Origin: Oligoflexus sp.
Lineage (GTDB): Bacteria > Bdellovibrionota_B > Oligoflexia > Oligoflexales > Oligoflexaceae
Direction: 5' to 3'
Assembly (NCBI RefSeq): GCF_035712445.1
Contig: NZ_DASTAT010000010.1
Location: forward strand, 1-64,000
DNA length: 64,000 bases
The translations under genes were made by a program, and so were the position numbers. Positions 9,001-17,792 of this stretch are shown one piece after another (the stretch's first letter is position 1; every line of letters starts with the position of its first letter). The notes under the pieces were generated by a model, which ran no database searches, was not told where the DNA came from, and saw only the letters and a program-made list of their open reading frames with translations.

Positions 9001-10342
9001 ATTGTCCGAGTTTTTTCATATCCGCCGCAGACACCCGGGCCTCGTCCGGCAGCCAGGAGCGTCCACACACACCCGTGCGGCAGTTGAGTCCCAGCGTTTC
9101 ATCCAGATAAAGGAGAAGCGGAACCCGGCCCTGACAGGTCGCTTGTGGGGTCAGAAGAGGCCTCAGAATAGCCCGAGGATCATCCAGTTCGGGATCGGAT
9201 TTCAGCCCAGCGAAATCCATCGTGCAGCTTTGCAGGCGGCCGCCGTCCCAAAGAAAATCCTCGACCAGTTCGTGCAGATAGGTGGAGCCGGCTTTTTCCT
9301 CGAAGGCATCACGATAACTCGGATTATCGCGGATCTGAGCCAGACCTTTCATGGCCGGCTCAAGATCCTTGAGGCTTGTGTGCAAAGCCTGATTCATAAG
9401 CTCGCGCAGATCGGTAAGAAAATTCTCCTGCCGCAGAGCATACGATCGAAAAAGATGATAAAGGTCATGCGTCCTGCGTAAAAGTTCGTCTCTTTGTGTT
9501 TCAAGACCCATGCGCAAAAAAGCAGCCGCGCTATGCGCCCAGCGTTTCTGTTCCTCGTCCGTGGACGCCTTCCAATATTGCAGCGCATGTCCAAAAAAAG
9601 ACTGGGGTTCGGCATGCCCCTGGCTTTCCCCTTTCCAGGGATAAAAACGCGGTTCCCACAATTTTTTCAGTCCCGCGGCAAACAGCGGATCATCCAGAGT
9701 TTCCTTTTGCAGGCTCTGAAGATCATCCCTCACGGTCGCATCCGTCAGCACCTTATGCGTAAGCCCGGCAAGCGCAGCAGGAGGCAGCGCATCACTCCAG
9801 GCCATCAGTTCCTGAAGAAATCCATCCAAAGCGTCGGCGTCTTCAAGCGCCATGAGAAACTGAAAAAGTGGCCGCGGACGCATAGCACTCAAAGTATTCT
9901 GCAGAGTGTCCCAGCGGCTCTCTGTTCCCGCAAGGGCCAGCCCGCGTTCATCATGAATTCCGCGGTCCATAAGAGTGATAAGCGCGCTGAGGTTAGGATA
10001 CACACGCGCATCGCTCAGATTTTTACGGGGTTCGATCAGCAGCAAATCCATCGCGGTCTGCAGTCGATCCAGGCCGATGCTTTCGATCAGACGCAGACTG
10101 TGCGCGAAAGTTTCCTCGTTCCGTTCATCCTGAATCGCAGCGCAGCGAACAAACTCATGCAGAAACTGAGCAGTCCACGCCGCATCGCGAGCCAGATTGA
10201 GTTCGGCGCAGGCCGCCCGTGCCGCATCGCTTTTATTTTCAGGCTCCGGAGCCTGATTCAGTCGAGCCTTATGACAGGCACTGATTCCACTCAGGGTCAG
10301 AAGGATACCAACCAGCCATGTTCGAGCCTTGCTCATGATCAC
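6008..10342 (-). CDS. Very large helical lipoprotein (1444 aa), function unknown
   Basis: A lipoprotein signal with lipobox GISAC is followed by more than 1400 residues that look mostly alpha-helical, rich in Leu, Ala, Trp and Arg, with no recognisable enzyme motif. Cysteines are scattered in pairs, e.g. CRTGVCG and CPAGQGVGACP, consistent with disulfides in an exported protein. The start is GTG at 10342 (MIMSKARTW), with AGGG seven bases upstream; an ATG two codons inside is the alternative. First gene of a two-gene operon with the 1286-aa lipoprotein. It may form a scaffold or envelope machine with its partner, but nothing visible names the function. Confidence 0.78.
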   Translation of the reverse strand: MIMSKARTWLVGILLTLSGISACHKARLNQAPEPENKSDAARAACAELNLARDAAWTAQFLHEFVRCAAIQDERNEETFAHSLRLIESIGLDRLQTAMDLLLIEPRKNLSDARVYPNLSALITLMDRGIHDERGLALAGTESRWDTLQNTLSAMRPRPLFQFLMALEDADALDGFLQELMAWSDALPPAALAGLTHKVLTDATVRDDLQSLQKETLDDPLFAAGLKKLWEPRFYPWKGESQGHAEPQSFFGHALQYWKASTDEEQKRWAHSAAAFLRMGLETQRDELLRRTHDLYHLFRSYALRQENFLTDLRELMNQALHTSLKDLEPAMKGLAQIRDNPSYRDAFEEKAGSTYLHELVEDFLWDGGRLQSCTMDFAGLKSDPELDDPRAILRPLLTPQATCQGRVPLLLYLDETLGLNCRTGVCGRSWLPDEARVSAADMKKLGQFAWNWLEKELRADPYRLKNRQLAYGPLDGERLDQLKIFWQEHLPETAADLVAADEALQADPRFAALLKKDFLESWYGLVLQKLNTLPDEFRDVWPDARNPEGWYQKNSDIKLQRIGLGLYAFGAVDAAARGALPLDVAWKQLDQELPGILKPADFSQIISPLRETAGIIKNPTVSIKPETEKITPDWPGSITTHLAFLPSGEIARQTAPYAIAQLTQETADGWMMLTRFRDQLPLLTASSDPSRAKKLESWINDSYLPSWTHALQKELGYLGETLPWDLFEGDALSAEDARMFALFAAQNWLAVTPKLPEGSTIASLPLTPAFTKERAPQAFLGLPVLTGSQQTWAGFWAFDSGFFTGAPGLQDLLQKLPQDANAVRTEFLEAARNRKVLTQGRLNVIDREKLSTQHKLLLQLQAVSSVYQSRGQQLIVPAVGFDAFCPAGQGVGACPFTVKSFASWRRFMEDRVLDHFCPFVSGTDFSADFQKEWRDALGFQDSPAQLAQLCAGRKLPAGSIPASLWENNWRNVLHMGRNPQLKPALLQLPEAIRRLKVQSVPGDYQKFVRFHELAPLWMPVANARLQHREAVYSAFRWHAPGLIDHVIAAYNHEMGDKVFTDALKKLGRLSSEGNNPVFDLIHAVTTSYESSVQAQESTLTFLLRLADCISQDPKLIQTTSRLLEKPEDPFAGILLAYTFPQAMKVGVFEDFAWDHPSYKLMRLAFQSENRRLMLGLVAAFDRLSPKLWKIYQDAASGFPDRTVMAHDLDKLLRFTVDAVASADDEGSLSHLWQDLFKKGLSDKALLSVIRLTHQLREPLVDLQNNWQPSLRSELDAVLQATLEGGLHIIQWLEKMPRDQSFDRMQKALRGMTAGLYERDGTELWHLLQDRRLGLGPDGIIMQQLRDPKLRADLRLVFKAFRALETEWVLAALDEWEELARSTQKVLHYFEKNVAWRGTGAISYQYFIKTLDQQMQDGQKRLRDQLNLIRIWLRREDCEKGNAAC

Positions 10343-10592
10343 CGCTTATCCCTTGATATTAATCTGGCTAATCCTATTAACAAGAATAATGGGGTGAGTC
10401 TATTTCTATGTGGCGGCTCCAAAGCCATAAGATGCGCTGAGTTCATAAGATGGAGCGCAATTTCAGTAAATTCCACGTCGCTTCAAAGGCTTGCTGGTGA
10501 ACTTTTGTAGGCTGGATAAAAAGGCGGTGAAAAAATGCGAAAGCCAGGAAAGAAGCCTGGCTTATGGGTTTGATTGAATACGTCAAAAAGAC
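10343..10592. other. Intergenic region between the lipoprotein operon and the GMC gene
   Basis: No credible gene. The left part is AT-rich and probably holds the promoter of the large-lipoprotein operon; the right end holds the terminator of the GMC oxidoreductase gene. Confidence 0.5.
10541..10563 (-). terminator. Hairpin terminator of the GMC oxidoreductase gene
   Basis: Perfect 8-bp stem (AAGCCAGG/CCTGGCTT) with a 7-nt loop, about 30 bp past the stop codon. On the minus strand a T6 run follows after five further bases. Confidence 0.6.
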
Positions 10593-12215
10593 TTAAAAGT
10601 CCTGAGCCACGATCTCCGCGATATTTCGCTCGGCCAAAGCGGAGATAGTAAAGGAAGGATTGCAGCAGCCTGAGGCCCCTGGCATCAAAGCGCCGTCATT
10701 CACATAAAGACCTTCATAACCTTTCACGCGACCATAAAAATCGCAGGCTTTGCCGATCACGCAGCCTCCCAGCGGATGATAGCAGATATCATCCTTCACC
10801 TTTTCGCGCAGATAGGTCAGCACCGAACTCGTCCAGCCGCCGTTGGCTTGATTCAGTTTCTTCAGCGTATCCAAAAGAACTTCGTTCACAACGTCCTGGC
10901 CCGCATCATTCTTCGGCCAGTCGATCACCACTTCGTCCCTTTCCGGTACATAGCGGAAGCTGCCGCGCGTCGGTGTCAGACCTATGCTGAAATACATCAG
11001 AGCATGCAGATCAATGCCGACCGGAAATTGCGGATGTTCGATGAAAACCGGCGTCAGGGGATGATCCAGAACATTCAGACCCAGCGCCGGAGGTCCACCC
11101 TGCACGCGGCCTGTGGATTCGGGAATGCCGAGACGCAGGGCATAGGCATTGCCGTTATTGCCCCAGCCTTGACCAACTTCATCATTCAAAGCCGGCAAGG
11201 TTCCCTGGGCTTTGGCCTTCACCAAAAGGCTCGTGGTGCTGACAGATCCCGCGGTCAGAAAAAGTTTCCGACAAAGGATGCCGCGCAAAGCGATGACATC
11301 GCCGTCTTCATTCAGCTCTTCAAGAGCAACCCGATAAAGTCCCTCGGCAGTCTGACCAATCGAGCTCACGCGATGCAGCGTTCTGATTTCCAAAAGCCCG
11401 CTGTCCTCGGCCTCTTTCAAATAGCTGCGATCGACCGAGCCTTTGGCTCCGCTATTCACGCCATAAACCGCCTCGCCCGCCGTCAGCGACGCAGGGATTT
11501 CACCGCGAAGTTCCTGCCGCACGATATCCCAATCGGTGGAGGTGGCCACATCTTCAGAACGAACGCCGGCCTTTTCATTATGAGCCTCGGCCACGCGCAC
11601 GTGCTGATAGCAATCGGCATCGCGCACGTCATCCGGCAGCGTGCTGCGATTCAGACGACGACCCACTTCATCATAATAGGGCTGCAGTTCCTCGAAGGTG
11701 ATTTCCTTCGGAAACACGCGTTCGAAAATTCTTTTCTCGGGCTTGACCATGACGCCGCCCCAGGTGATTGAACCACCGCCCCAGGCCGCACCATTCAGAA
11801 CCATTTTGCCCGCAAGTTTTCGGCCCTGCAGGACGCCGGTCGTTTTGCGAATAGGCAGCGGAGGTCCCAAGGGAATGACCGTGACGGGGCTCAGCCAGGT
11901 CGAACGCCCATCGGGATAAAGATTCTTCGAAAAACGCTGCGTGCCCCTGGCCAGCGGCTGATCCCAGCGCCGACCCTGTTCGATAATGGTGACCGCTTTT
12001 CCGCTTTGAACAAGGCGCAAGGCAGAAATGGCTCCGCCAAAGCCGGAACCGATCACGACGATCTCACGGGTTTCATCAGGAAATTTTTTCGGGGGAGCCT
12101 GAAAGGCCAGAGCCTCAGGCCCTTGCAGAGCGGCCAAGGAGCCAGCCAAAGCCGAGAATTGCAGGAACTTACGGCGGTTGATCGAAGCGTTCGTGGGTGA
12201 AATTTCTGAAGTCAT
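10593..12215 (-). CDS. GMC oxidoreductase, cholesterol-oxidase-like, Tat-exported
   Basis: FAD-dependent oxidoreductase of about 540 aa. A twin-arginine signal (NRRKFLQFSALAG) begins near residue 14, so it is probably folded in the cytoplasm and exported to the periplasm. The Rossmann FAD motif is VVIGSGFGGAISALRL. The C-terminus, with CYHPLGGC and then LYVNDGALMPG and NPSFTISALAERN, closely follows the His and Asn active-site regions of class I cholesterol oxidases. In the loop carrying the isomerase Glu of the Streptomyces enzymes this protein seems to have Asp (VGIDLHALMYF), so steroid isomerisation may be altered. Start 12215 has AGGA upstream; ATGs at 12221 and 12227 are alternatives. 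Substrate is not provable here; a sterol or other alcohol is likely. Confidence 0.82.
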   Translation of the reverse strand: MTSEISPTNASINRRKFLQFSALAGSLAALQGPEALAFQAPPKKFPDETREIVVIGSGFGGAISALRLVQSGKAVTIIEQGRRWDQPLARGTQRFSKNLYPDGRSTWLSPVTVIPLGPPLPIRKTTGVLQGRKLAGKMVLNGAAWGGGSITWGGVMVKPEKRIFERVFPKEITFEELQPYYDEVGRRLNRSTLPDDVRDADCYQHVRVAEAHNEKAGVRSEDVATSTDWDIVRQELRGEIPASLTAGEAVYGVNSGAKGSVDRSYLKEAEDSGLLEIRTLHRVSSIGQTAEGLYRVALEELNEDGDVIALRGILCRKLFLTAGSVSTTSLLVKAKAQGTLPALNDEVGQGWGNNGNAYALRLGIPESTGRVQGGPPALGLNVLDHPLTPVFIEHPQFPVGIDLHALMYFSIGLTPTRGSFRYVPERDEVVIDWPKNDAGQDVVNEVLLDTLKKLNQANGGWTSSVLTYLREKVKDDICYHPLGGCVIGKACDFYGRVKGYEGLYVNDGALMPGASGCCNPSFTISALAERNIAEIVAQDF

Positions 12216-12303
12216 CGACATCCTCATGTGTGTACATTGGGATTCGAGTCTAGCGTGATTCCGCTAAAGATCAAGCCCCGCCTGATGTTCACATGAGGCA
12301 GAA

Positions 12304-12325
12304 AGGGAGAGCCAAAACTCTCCCT
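12304..12325 (-). terminator. Hairpin after acsA
   Basis: Perfect 8-bp stem AGGGAGAG/CTCTCCCT with a 6-nt loop, 8 bp beyond the acsA stop. The T-tract on the minus strand is short (TTTCTG), so termination may be weak. Confidence 0.5.
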
Positions 12326-12332
12326 CGCGTGC

Positions 12333-14312
12333 TTAGACTGAGTCCTGCTCTTCGACCTGCCGCAGGCGTTCCAAAACGCTAAAGTCTTCGAGCGTTGTCA
12401 TATCACCGGCTGCACTGCGACCCGCGGCGATATCCCGCAGAAAGCGCCGCATGATCTTGCCCGAGCGGGTTTTCGGCAAAGACTCGGTAAAGCGGATATC
12501 ATCCGGCCGGGCCAAAGCCCCGATTTGTTTCACCACATGCTGGATGAGTTCATCTTTAAGGTCCGGTGTCGGCTGACGCTTGCCTTCCAGCGTGACAAAG
12601 CAGGAAATGCTTTCACCTTTGATAGCATCGGGGCGGCCTACCACAGCGGCTTCGGCGACTGCATCGTGACTGACCAGCGCGCTTTCGATTTCCATGGTCG
12701 AGAGGCGATGCCCGGACACATTCAGCACATCATCAATGCGGCCCATGATCCAGAAGTTTCCGTGCTCGTCGCGACGCGCGCCATCCCCGGTGAAGTACAT
12801 GCCTTTGATATGCGACCAGTACTGCTTGCGATAGCGTTCGTCATCGCCATAGATCGTGCGCAGCATGCTGGGCCAGGGTTTTTTGACGACTAAAAAACCG
12901 CCGGTATTATCGGGCACCGGATTGCCATCGTGATCCACGACATCGACGTCGATGCCAAAGAAAGGCCTCGTGGCTGTGCCGGGCAAGGTCGGTGTCGCGC
13001 CAGGCAGCGGCGCAATCATGATCGCGCCGGTTTCCGTTTGCCACCAGGTATCGACGATCGGGCAGCGTCCGCCGCCGATTTTATTGCGATACCACATCCA
13101 CGCTTCGGGGTTGATGGGCTCGCCCACAGTTCCGAGCAGACGCAGCGAGGAAAGATCGTGCTTATCGACGTTTTCATCGCCCCATTTGATAAAGGAACGA
13201 ATCGCGGTCGGGGCGGTATAGAAAATGGAGACCTTGTATTTTTCAATGATCTGCCAGAAGCGCGACGCATCCGGATGATTGGGAGCGCCTTCGTACATCA
13301 CGACGGTCGCAGCATTGGCAAGCGGACCATAAACCACATAGGAATGCCCCGTGACCCAGCCGACATCGGCGGTGCACCAGTAAACATCATCGGGTCGATG
13401 ATCAAAGACTTCCGTAAAGGTCATGGCCACACCCAGCAGGAAACCCCCTGTCGTGTGCAGAATGCCTTTCGGCTGTCCGGTGCTGCCTGATGTGTAAAGG
13501 AGGAAAAGCGGGTGCTCGCTATCCAGCTCCTCGGCGGGGCAGACATCGCTCTGCTTTTGCATCAGCTCGTGCCAATCATAATCCCGGCCCGCGATCCATG
13601 GGGACTGCTGATCATGTTTCGTCCGCTGCAGAACCAGGACTTTTTCCACGGTCGGTGAATGCGCGAGAGCCGCATCGACATTATTTTTCAAAGGCACGAC
13701 GCTGCCGCGGCGATAGCTGCCGTCCGCTGTGATCACGAGTCTGGCCTTGGCATCATTGTTCCGGCTGGCCAGGGCTTCCGCACTGAAACCACCGAAGACG
13801 ACGCTATGCGTGGCTCCGATTCGCGCGCAGGCCAGGAGCGCCACGGCGATTTCAGGAACCATCGGCATGTAGATGGTCACGCGATCGCCCTTTTTGATGC
13901 CAAGCTGCTTCAGAGCATTCGCGCAGCGGCAGACATCTTTCAAAAGCTCGGCATAGCTGATCTTCCGGGTATCACCGGGTTCACCTTCCCAGATGATGGC
14001 GGTCTTCTCGCCCAGGCCGGCCGCGACATGACGATCCAGACAGTTGACGGAAGCGTTGATCTTGCCATCCGCAAACCATTCGGCGTGCGGCTCCTTCCAA
14101 TCGAGGATGCGGGTAAAATCCTTCTGCCACTTCAGGTACTCCCTGGCTTTTTTTCCCCAGAAAGCTTCGGGGTCGCGGGCGGCTTCTTCACGAATCTTTT
14201 GATACTGCTCAAGAGATGATATGCGGGCCTGGGCCTGGAATTCCTTGCTGGGCAAAAAGCTGCGTTCTTCATGCAAAACACTGGTAATCGTTTGTGGGCG
14301 TTTGTCCGTCAT
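12333..14312 (-). CDS. acsA: Acetyl-coenzyme A synthetase
   Basis: AMP-forming acetate-CoA ligase of 659 aa, the normal family length; it converts acetate, ATP and CoA to acetyl-CoA in the cytoplasm. Visible signatures are the AMP-binding P-loop [11 protein letters not shown], the [10 protein letters not shown] substrate loop, [20 protein letters not shown], and the C-terminal [11 protein letters not shown] whose Lys is the site acetylated to regulate this enzyme in other bacteria. I chose ATG 14312, preceded by AAGGGGG, over an upstream ATG that would add 26 unrelated residues. It stands alone, divergent from a serine protease gene. Confidence 0.97.
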   Translation of the reverse strand: MTDKRPQTITSVLHEERSFLPSKEFQAQARISSLEQYQKIREEAARDPEAFWGKKAREYLKWQKDFTRILDWKEPHAEWFADGKINASVNCLDRHVAAGLGEKTAIIWEGEPGDTRKISYAELLKDVCRCANALKQLGIKKGDRVTIYMPMVPEIAVALLACARIGATHSVVFGGFSAEALASRNNDAKARLVITADGSYRRGSVVPLKNNVDAALAHSPTVEKVLVLQRTKHDQQSPWIAGRDYDWHELMQKQSDVCPAEELDSEHPLFLLYTSGSTGQPKGILHTTGGFLLGVAMTFTEVFDHRPDDVYWCTADVGWVTGHSYVVYGPLANAATVVMYEGAPNHPDASRFWQIIEKYKVSIFYTAPTAIRSFIKWGDENVDKHDLSSLRLLGTVGEPINPEAWMWYRNKIGGGRCPIVDTWWQTETGAIMIAPLPGATPTLPGTATRPFFGIDVDVVDHDGNPVPDNTGGFLVVKKPWPSMLRTIYGDDERYRKQYWSHIKGMYFTGDGARRDEHGNFWIMGRIDDVLNVSGHRLSTMEIESALVSHDAVAEAAVVGRPDAIKGESISCFVTLEGKRQPTPDLKDELIQHVVKQIGALARPDDIRFTESLPKTRSGKIMRRFLRDIAAGRSAAGDMTTLEDFSVLERLRQVEEQDSV

Positions 14313-14469
14313 GAGACCCCCTTGCCAGAAACATTGGATGATTGGTCGGGACTTTATCGGAAAACCGCGGGCTTGTCGAACAGCATGCATCGGGTCAACT
14401 TGCCATGCGACGGGCGCGACGCTCTATGCTAGAACATTCGCGAACCTTAAACCCGGCTGGGGGTCTGCC

Positions 14470-15993
14470 ATGCATCGCCTTTCCCTGCTTCTCCTGATGG
14501 CCCTGTGCGCCTGCCAAAGTCCCTACAATTCAAAATTTCAAAATGAAGAAGGCGGTTTTCCTGAGCCTTCCGTTCTGCTGAAAAATGCTCATGGAGCTGC
14601 CCAGGCTGTCGCCGGTGTCGGGCGGTTTCAAGGCGAGATGACCTGCACGGCTTTTCTTTGGAAACCGGATGGAGCCTTGCCTGAAAGCAAAGCCTGGGCT
14701 CTGACCAATGGCCACTGTGTCATGCCCTATAGCGAACGCAGCAGCAGCTACGATGTTTGGGTGAAAAGACCCGCCTCGGCCGGATGGAATATTAAATTCC
14801 ATTATTTCGTGGATACCCCTGCGGCTCAAAAATCTGTCGCTGTCGCATCCGTTATTTATGCCAGCATGAAGACTTCTGACCTTGCCGTGCTGGAACTGAA
14901 TGCCAGCTGGTCGGAGCTGGAGCGCGAGAGTCTTTGGCCCTTGCCCCAGGCTGCAAAAGCTGCTGAATCCGGTCACGCGATCCGCACGGTGGGGATACCT
15001 CAGGGCTCCTTTCCTTTGGCAGAACAGTTCCTGCGCGAGGCCCGCTGCATCGAAGAAAAAACGGTATCAGTCGTGGAATGGTACTGGACGTGGTTTGATG
15101 CGCATAGGAATTCCTGTGCGGATATTCGCGAGGGCAGCAGCGGCTCGCCGGTTTTGAATGCGGAAGGCGAGGTCTATGCCCTGCTGAATACCACCAGCGC
15201 CACAGGCATCAGCGACAGCTGCTACCTGGGCAATCCTTGTGAACTGGAGCGACCCGGCGCGGTCATGGTTGCGAATAAAAACTATGCGGCTGCTATCGTT
15301 TCCCTGCAGGAATGTTTTCCGAATCAGACTTTGACGTTCGGATCAGACTGTCCCTTGCCGTCGCCTGAAACCATTGCCTATAGCGATGCGCCGCCCATTC
15401 CCACGCGGCCTTTCGATCGGCAGGGCCAGCCGCTTTTATGGAAGGTCAAAGCCGAAGGCGCACTGTGGAAAATGGGGCCCGCCGGTGAAATCAACTGCCG
15501 GGATGATGCAGGCTATCGAAACGAAGCATTGCCGTCGGGCGCGCTGCCGCAGGAAAACGGCCTTCATCTTTTGTGCCTGCAAAAAAAGGGTTTTGATGAA
15601 CGCTTTCCGACTGTGGTGGTTTTGAGCGTGGATACGCGCGCACCGACTCTGAAGCCGGAACTTTCTCTTAGAGCCTTCGATCAGGATCTGAGCTTTGAAC
15701 CCATTTTTCAGGTTCCCGAACTCTCTTTTTTCCGGGTGGGTTTTGGTCCCCGGGACACGACCAGCTGTGATCAGCTGAAGTTGGTGCCCTACCGCCGCAT
15801 TCCCATTCGCATCTCCCAAAAAGATTTGCCCGCGCGGATCTGCGTCCAGGGTGAAGATCACGCCGGCAATCCCGGCCCGATCTTTGCCTACGATGTCAGC
15901 GGCGACGACGCCTCACGAAATCTTACGCGCAAGATGCGGTCCGAGTCGCCCGGTCAGAAACCGAAAGAGCATGACGTAATCCGCAAGCAGTGA
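14470..15993 (+). CDS. Trypsin-fold serine protease lipoprotein (507 aa)
   Basis: The signal peptide ends in a lipobox-like LCAC, so the protein is probably lipid-anchored. The protease domain (about residues 45-260) has a plausible triad: His82 in ALTNGHC, Asp137 in TSDLAVLEL and Ser224 in EGSSGSP. The Ser motif is GSSGS rather than GDSGG, closer to V8/glutamyl-endopeptidase-like S1 proteases. The C-terminal 200 residues have no recognised domain but several cysteines. The 3' end overlaps by 81 bp the convergent Mpo1-like gene. It resembles in type, but not closely in sequence, the second lipoprotein protease at 16298. Confidence 0.82.
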   Translation: MHRLSLLLLMALCACQSPYNSKFQNEEGGFPEPSVLLKNAHGAAQAVAGVGRFQGEMTCTAFLWKPDGALPESKAWALTNGHCVMPYSERSSSYDVWVKRPASAGWNIKFHYFVDTPAAQKSVAVASVIYASMKTSDLAVLELNASWSELERESLWPLPQAAKAAESGHAIRTVGIPQGSFPLAEQFLREARCIEEKTVSVVEWYWTWFDAHRNSCADIREGSSGSPVLNAEGEVYALLNTTSATGISDSCYLGNPCELERPGAVMVANKNYAAAIVSLQECFPNQTLTFGSDCPLPSPETIAYSDAPPIPTRPFDRQGQPLLWKVKAEGALWKMGPAGEINCRDDAGYRNEALPSGALPQENGLHLLCLQKKGFDERFPTVVVLSVDTRAPTLKPELSLRAFDQDLSFEPIFQVPELSFFRVGFGPRDTTSCDQLKLVPYRRIPIRISQKDLPARICVQGEDHAGNPGPIFAYDVSGDDASRNLTRKMRSESPGQKPKEHDVIRKQ

Positions 15994-16242
15994 ATAGAGC
16001 GGATACTGAAAGGTGGCCGGACGATTTTTTTCGACAAGGAAATGGCCAATCCAGGCCGGCCCATAGCCGGCGGGGATGGCCGCCAGGCACCAAAGCCCTT
16101 GGCCGCTGGCAATCCCACCGAGCAGAAAGCCCAGTGAAGCAAGGCTCCCGCCGTAGTGCAGGGCCCGGCAGTGGCGGTCCTGATGCTGGCTCATGTAAAA
16201 AGGCCAAAATTCGGCGAAGCTGGTAATTCGTTTCTCTTTCAT
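15913..16242 (-). CDS. Mpo1-like (DUF962) small membrane protein
   Basis: A 109-aa protein with hallmarks of the DUF962/Mpo1 family: FAEFWPFYMSQHQDRHCRAL, then hydrophobic segments, then GHFLVEKNRPATFQYPLYS. In yeast, Mpo1 is an iron-dependent dioxygenase acting on 2-hydroxy fatty acids; bacterial members are largely uncharacterised. The His residues in the first block are those expected to bind iron. Start 16242 has GGAG upstream. The last 81 bp overlap the 3' end of the convergent protease gene, which means the protease's final residues and this protein share DNA in different frames. Confidence 0.85.
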   Translation of the reverse strand: MKEKRITSFAEFWPFYMSQHQDRHCRALHYGGSLASLGFLLGGIASGQGLWCLAAIPAGYGPAWIGHFLVEKNRPATFQYPLYSLLADYVMLFRFLTGRLGPHLARKIS

Positions 16243-16297
16243 TGATGCTCCATGGTAAAACATAAAGATCAACATGATCCATCGCGGAGTAAGACGC

Positions 16298-17164
16298 ATG
16301 CAGAGACTTTTCCTGTCTCTCTTCCTTCTGGGATTGGCCTCGTCCTGCAAACATCTCGGTGAAGATTCCAGCGAGAAAATGGTCAAAGGCCAGAAAGTGG
16401 ATCCCGAAGATCCCATTGCCGCGCACACGGTTTCGATTATGGATCCGGATCCCGAGATTGGTCAATACTGTAGTGCCGTGCTTCTGGCCCGTGATGTGCT
16501 TTTAACAGCCGCGCACTGCTTCAATGATAAATCCCGCCGCGCCTATGCTTTCTTCGGTACGGCTTACAATCCGAAGCTGAGTATGAAGCAGCAGCCGCTG
16601 ATCAAGGTTCGCCGAATCGCGGTGCATACTCAGTACAGTCAGGAGAAGGGTGATAATTACGACAGTAAAATTGCGGATGCCGCGCGTCCTGAGGATCTGG
16701 TGAGTCCAGGGCGGCCGCTTTATGATATCGCGCTGGCCTATCTCGATGAGCGTATTCCCGATACGTATCAGCCCACGCCTCTGGCCGGCGGCGCGGTGGA
16801 TCTGATCAACGGAGAGATCACGACAGCAGGCTTTGGCTGCACGACTACGATCTGCCGCGGCAAGACCAATATTCTGCGGAAAGTTTCGATGCGCTACGTG
16901 AAGACTTTTCCCGAAGCCAGCATGGTGGCTCTGACCAGCGGGCAGCGTTCGGGTTCCTGCTCGGGCGACAGCGGTGGGCCTGATTTCATAGACGAGGGTG
17001 GCATTTTAAGGGTTTTCGCGCTGGTATCCACCGGACCGGATGCCTGTGAAGCCGGACTCTCAGTGGACACTTTGATTGAACCTTACAAAGGCTGGATCGA
17101 TCAGGCGATCAGCGCGGTGCGGTCCGGTCGCCGGGGAGCGAGCTATACGCTGACGGAATTCTGA
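16298..17164 (+). CDS. Chymotrypsin-family serine protease lipoprotein (288 aa)
   Basis: Signal with lipobox LASSC, then an S1A protease. The triad is His73 (LLTAAHCF), Asp143 (LYDIALAYL) and Ser225 (CSGDSGGP). The residue corresponding to the trypsin specificity Asp189 is Gly219, so cleavage after Arg/Lys is not expected; an elastase- or chymotrypsin-like preference is more likely. There is no obvious N-terminal activation peptide of the mammalian kind. The start at 16298 has GGAG eight bases upstream. The 3' end overlaps the convergent Pr6Pr-type gene by 56 bp. Together with the protease at 14470 it makes a pair of surface-anchored proteases with one small gene between them. Confidence 0.9.
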   Translation: MQRLFLSLFLLGLASSCKHLGEDSSEKMVKGQKVDPEDPIAAHTVSIMDPDPEIGQYCSAVLLARDVLLTAAHCFNDKSRRAYAFFGTAYNPKLSMKQQPLIKVRRIAVHTQYSQEKGDNYDSKIADAARPEDLVSPGRPLYDIALAYLDERIPDTYQPTPLAGGAVDLINGEITTAGFGCTTTICRGKTNILRKVSMRYVKTFPEASMVALTSGQRSGSCSGDSGGPDFIDEGGILRVFALVSTGPDACEAGLSVDTLIEPYKGWIDQAISAVRSGRRGASYTLTEF

Positions 17165-17792
17165 GCCTATTGTTCAACATAATAATTATGACCGCGAAGC
17201 TGCCAATTCCCAGAGCCATGATTCCATTCCACACAGCCCATTTCTGAAGACCGAGCTGGGCAATGTTGAGGAAGGGATAAGGATACCAGGAGCGCAGGGC
17301 GCCGAGTCCCATGATGACGAAGATATAGGCCAAAGGATAAAGCAGCCAGATCACAAAAAAGCGTTTGCACATCCGTGTCTCGGGACGATCCCAGAGCCAG
17401 TCGATGACCAGGAACGAAAACGCGCCGGAATGCAGGAAAATATTGGCCACGCTCGCCGCCGGCGACGAGAAATGAATGAGATGATGCAGAAAGAGCCAGT
17501 AGATGCTGGTGGTCATCGACATATAAAGGATCAAGGCCCCGCGGGTGCGATCATAGACGCTGCGTGACAGCGGGCGACCCCGCCAGCGCAAGACGGCATC
17601 CACGATGAAAAAGACGGCGACGAGCAGATTGCTCTGATTGGTGAAGTAGGAAAAAAAGTTGAACGCCGAAAAGTCGGCTCGCGTTTCCAGCAGGTGAGAC
17701 AGCATAATCCCCACCGCCGTGAAGATCAAAACGCTGAGCGCAAGACGCAGAGCACGAAGGATGTTCAAACGTTCTCTCCCTTCATTCGTCAC
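17109..17792 (-). CDS. Pr6Pr-type integral membrane protein
   Basis: A 227-aa protein with about six hydrophobic segments. The block FNFFSYFTNQSNLLVAV after the first membrane segment is typical of the Pr6Pr/Far-17a-AIG1-like group of bacterial membrane proteins, whose function is not established. Its start overlaps the stop of the upstream 122-aa membrane protein gene by 4 bp, so the two form an operon. Its 3' end overlaps the convergent protease gene. Confidence 0.78.
   Translation of the reverse strand: MTNEGRERLNILRALRLALSVLIFTAVGIMLSHLLETRADFSAFNFFSYFTNQSNLLVAVFFIVDAVLRWRGRPLSRSVYDRTRGALILYMSMTTSIYWLFLHHLIHFSSPAASVANIFLHSGAFSFLVIDWLWDRPETRMCKRFFVIWLLYPLAYIFVIMGLGALRSWYPYPFLNIAQLGLQKWAVWNGIMALGIGSFAVIIIMLNNRLRIPSAYSSLPGDRTAPR

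Noticed and set aside
12333..14390. Longer acsA start adding 26 residues
   Set aside because: ATG 14312 has an AAGGGGG ribosome site and matches the family N-terminus; the extension does not.
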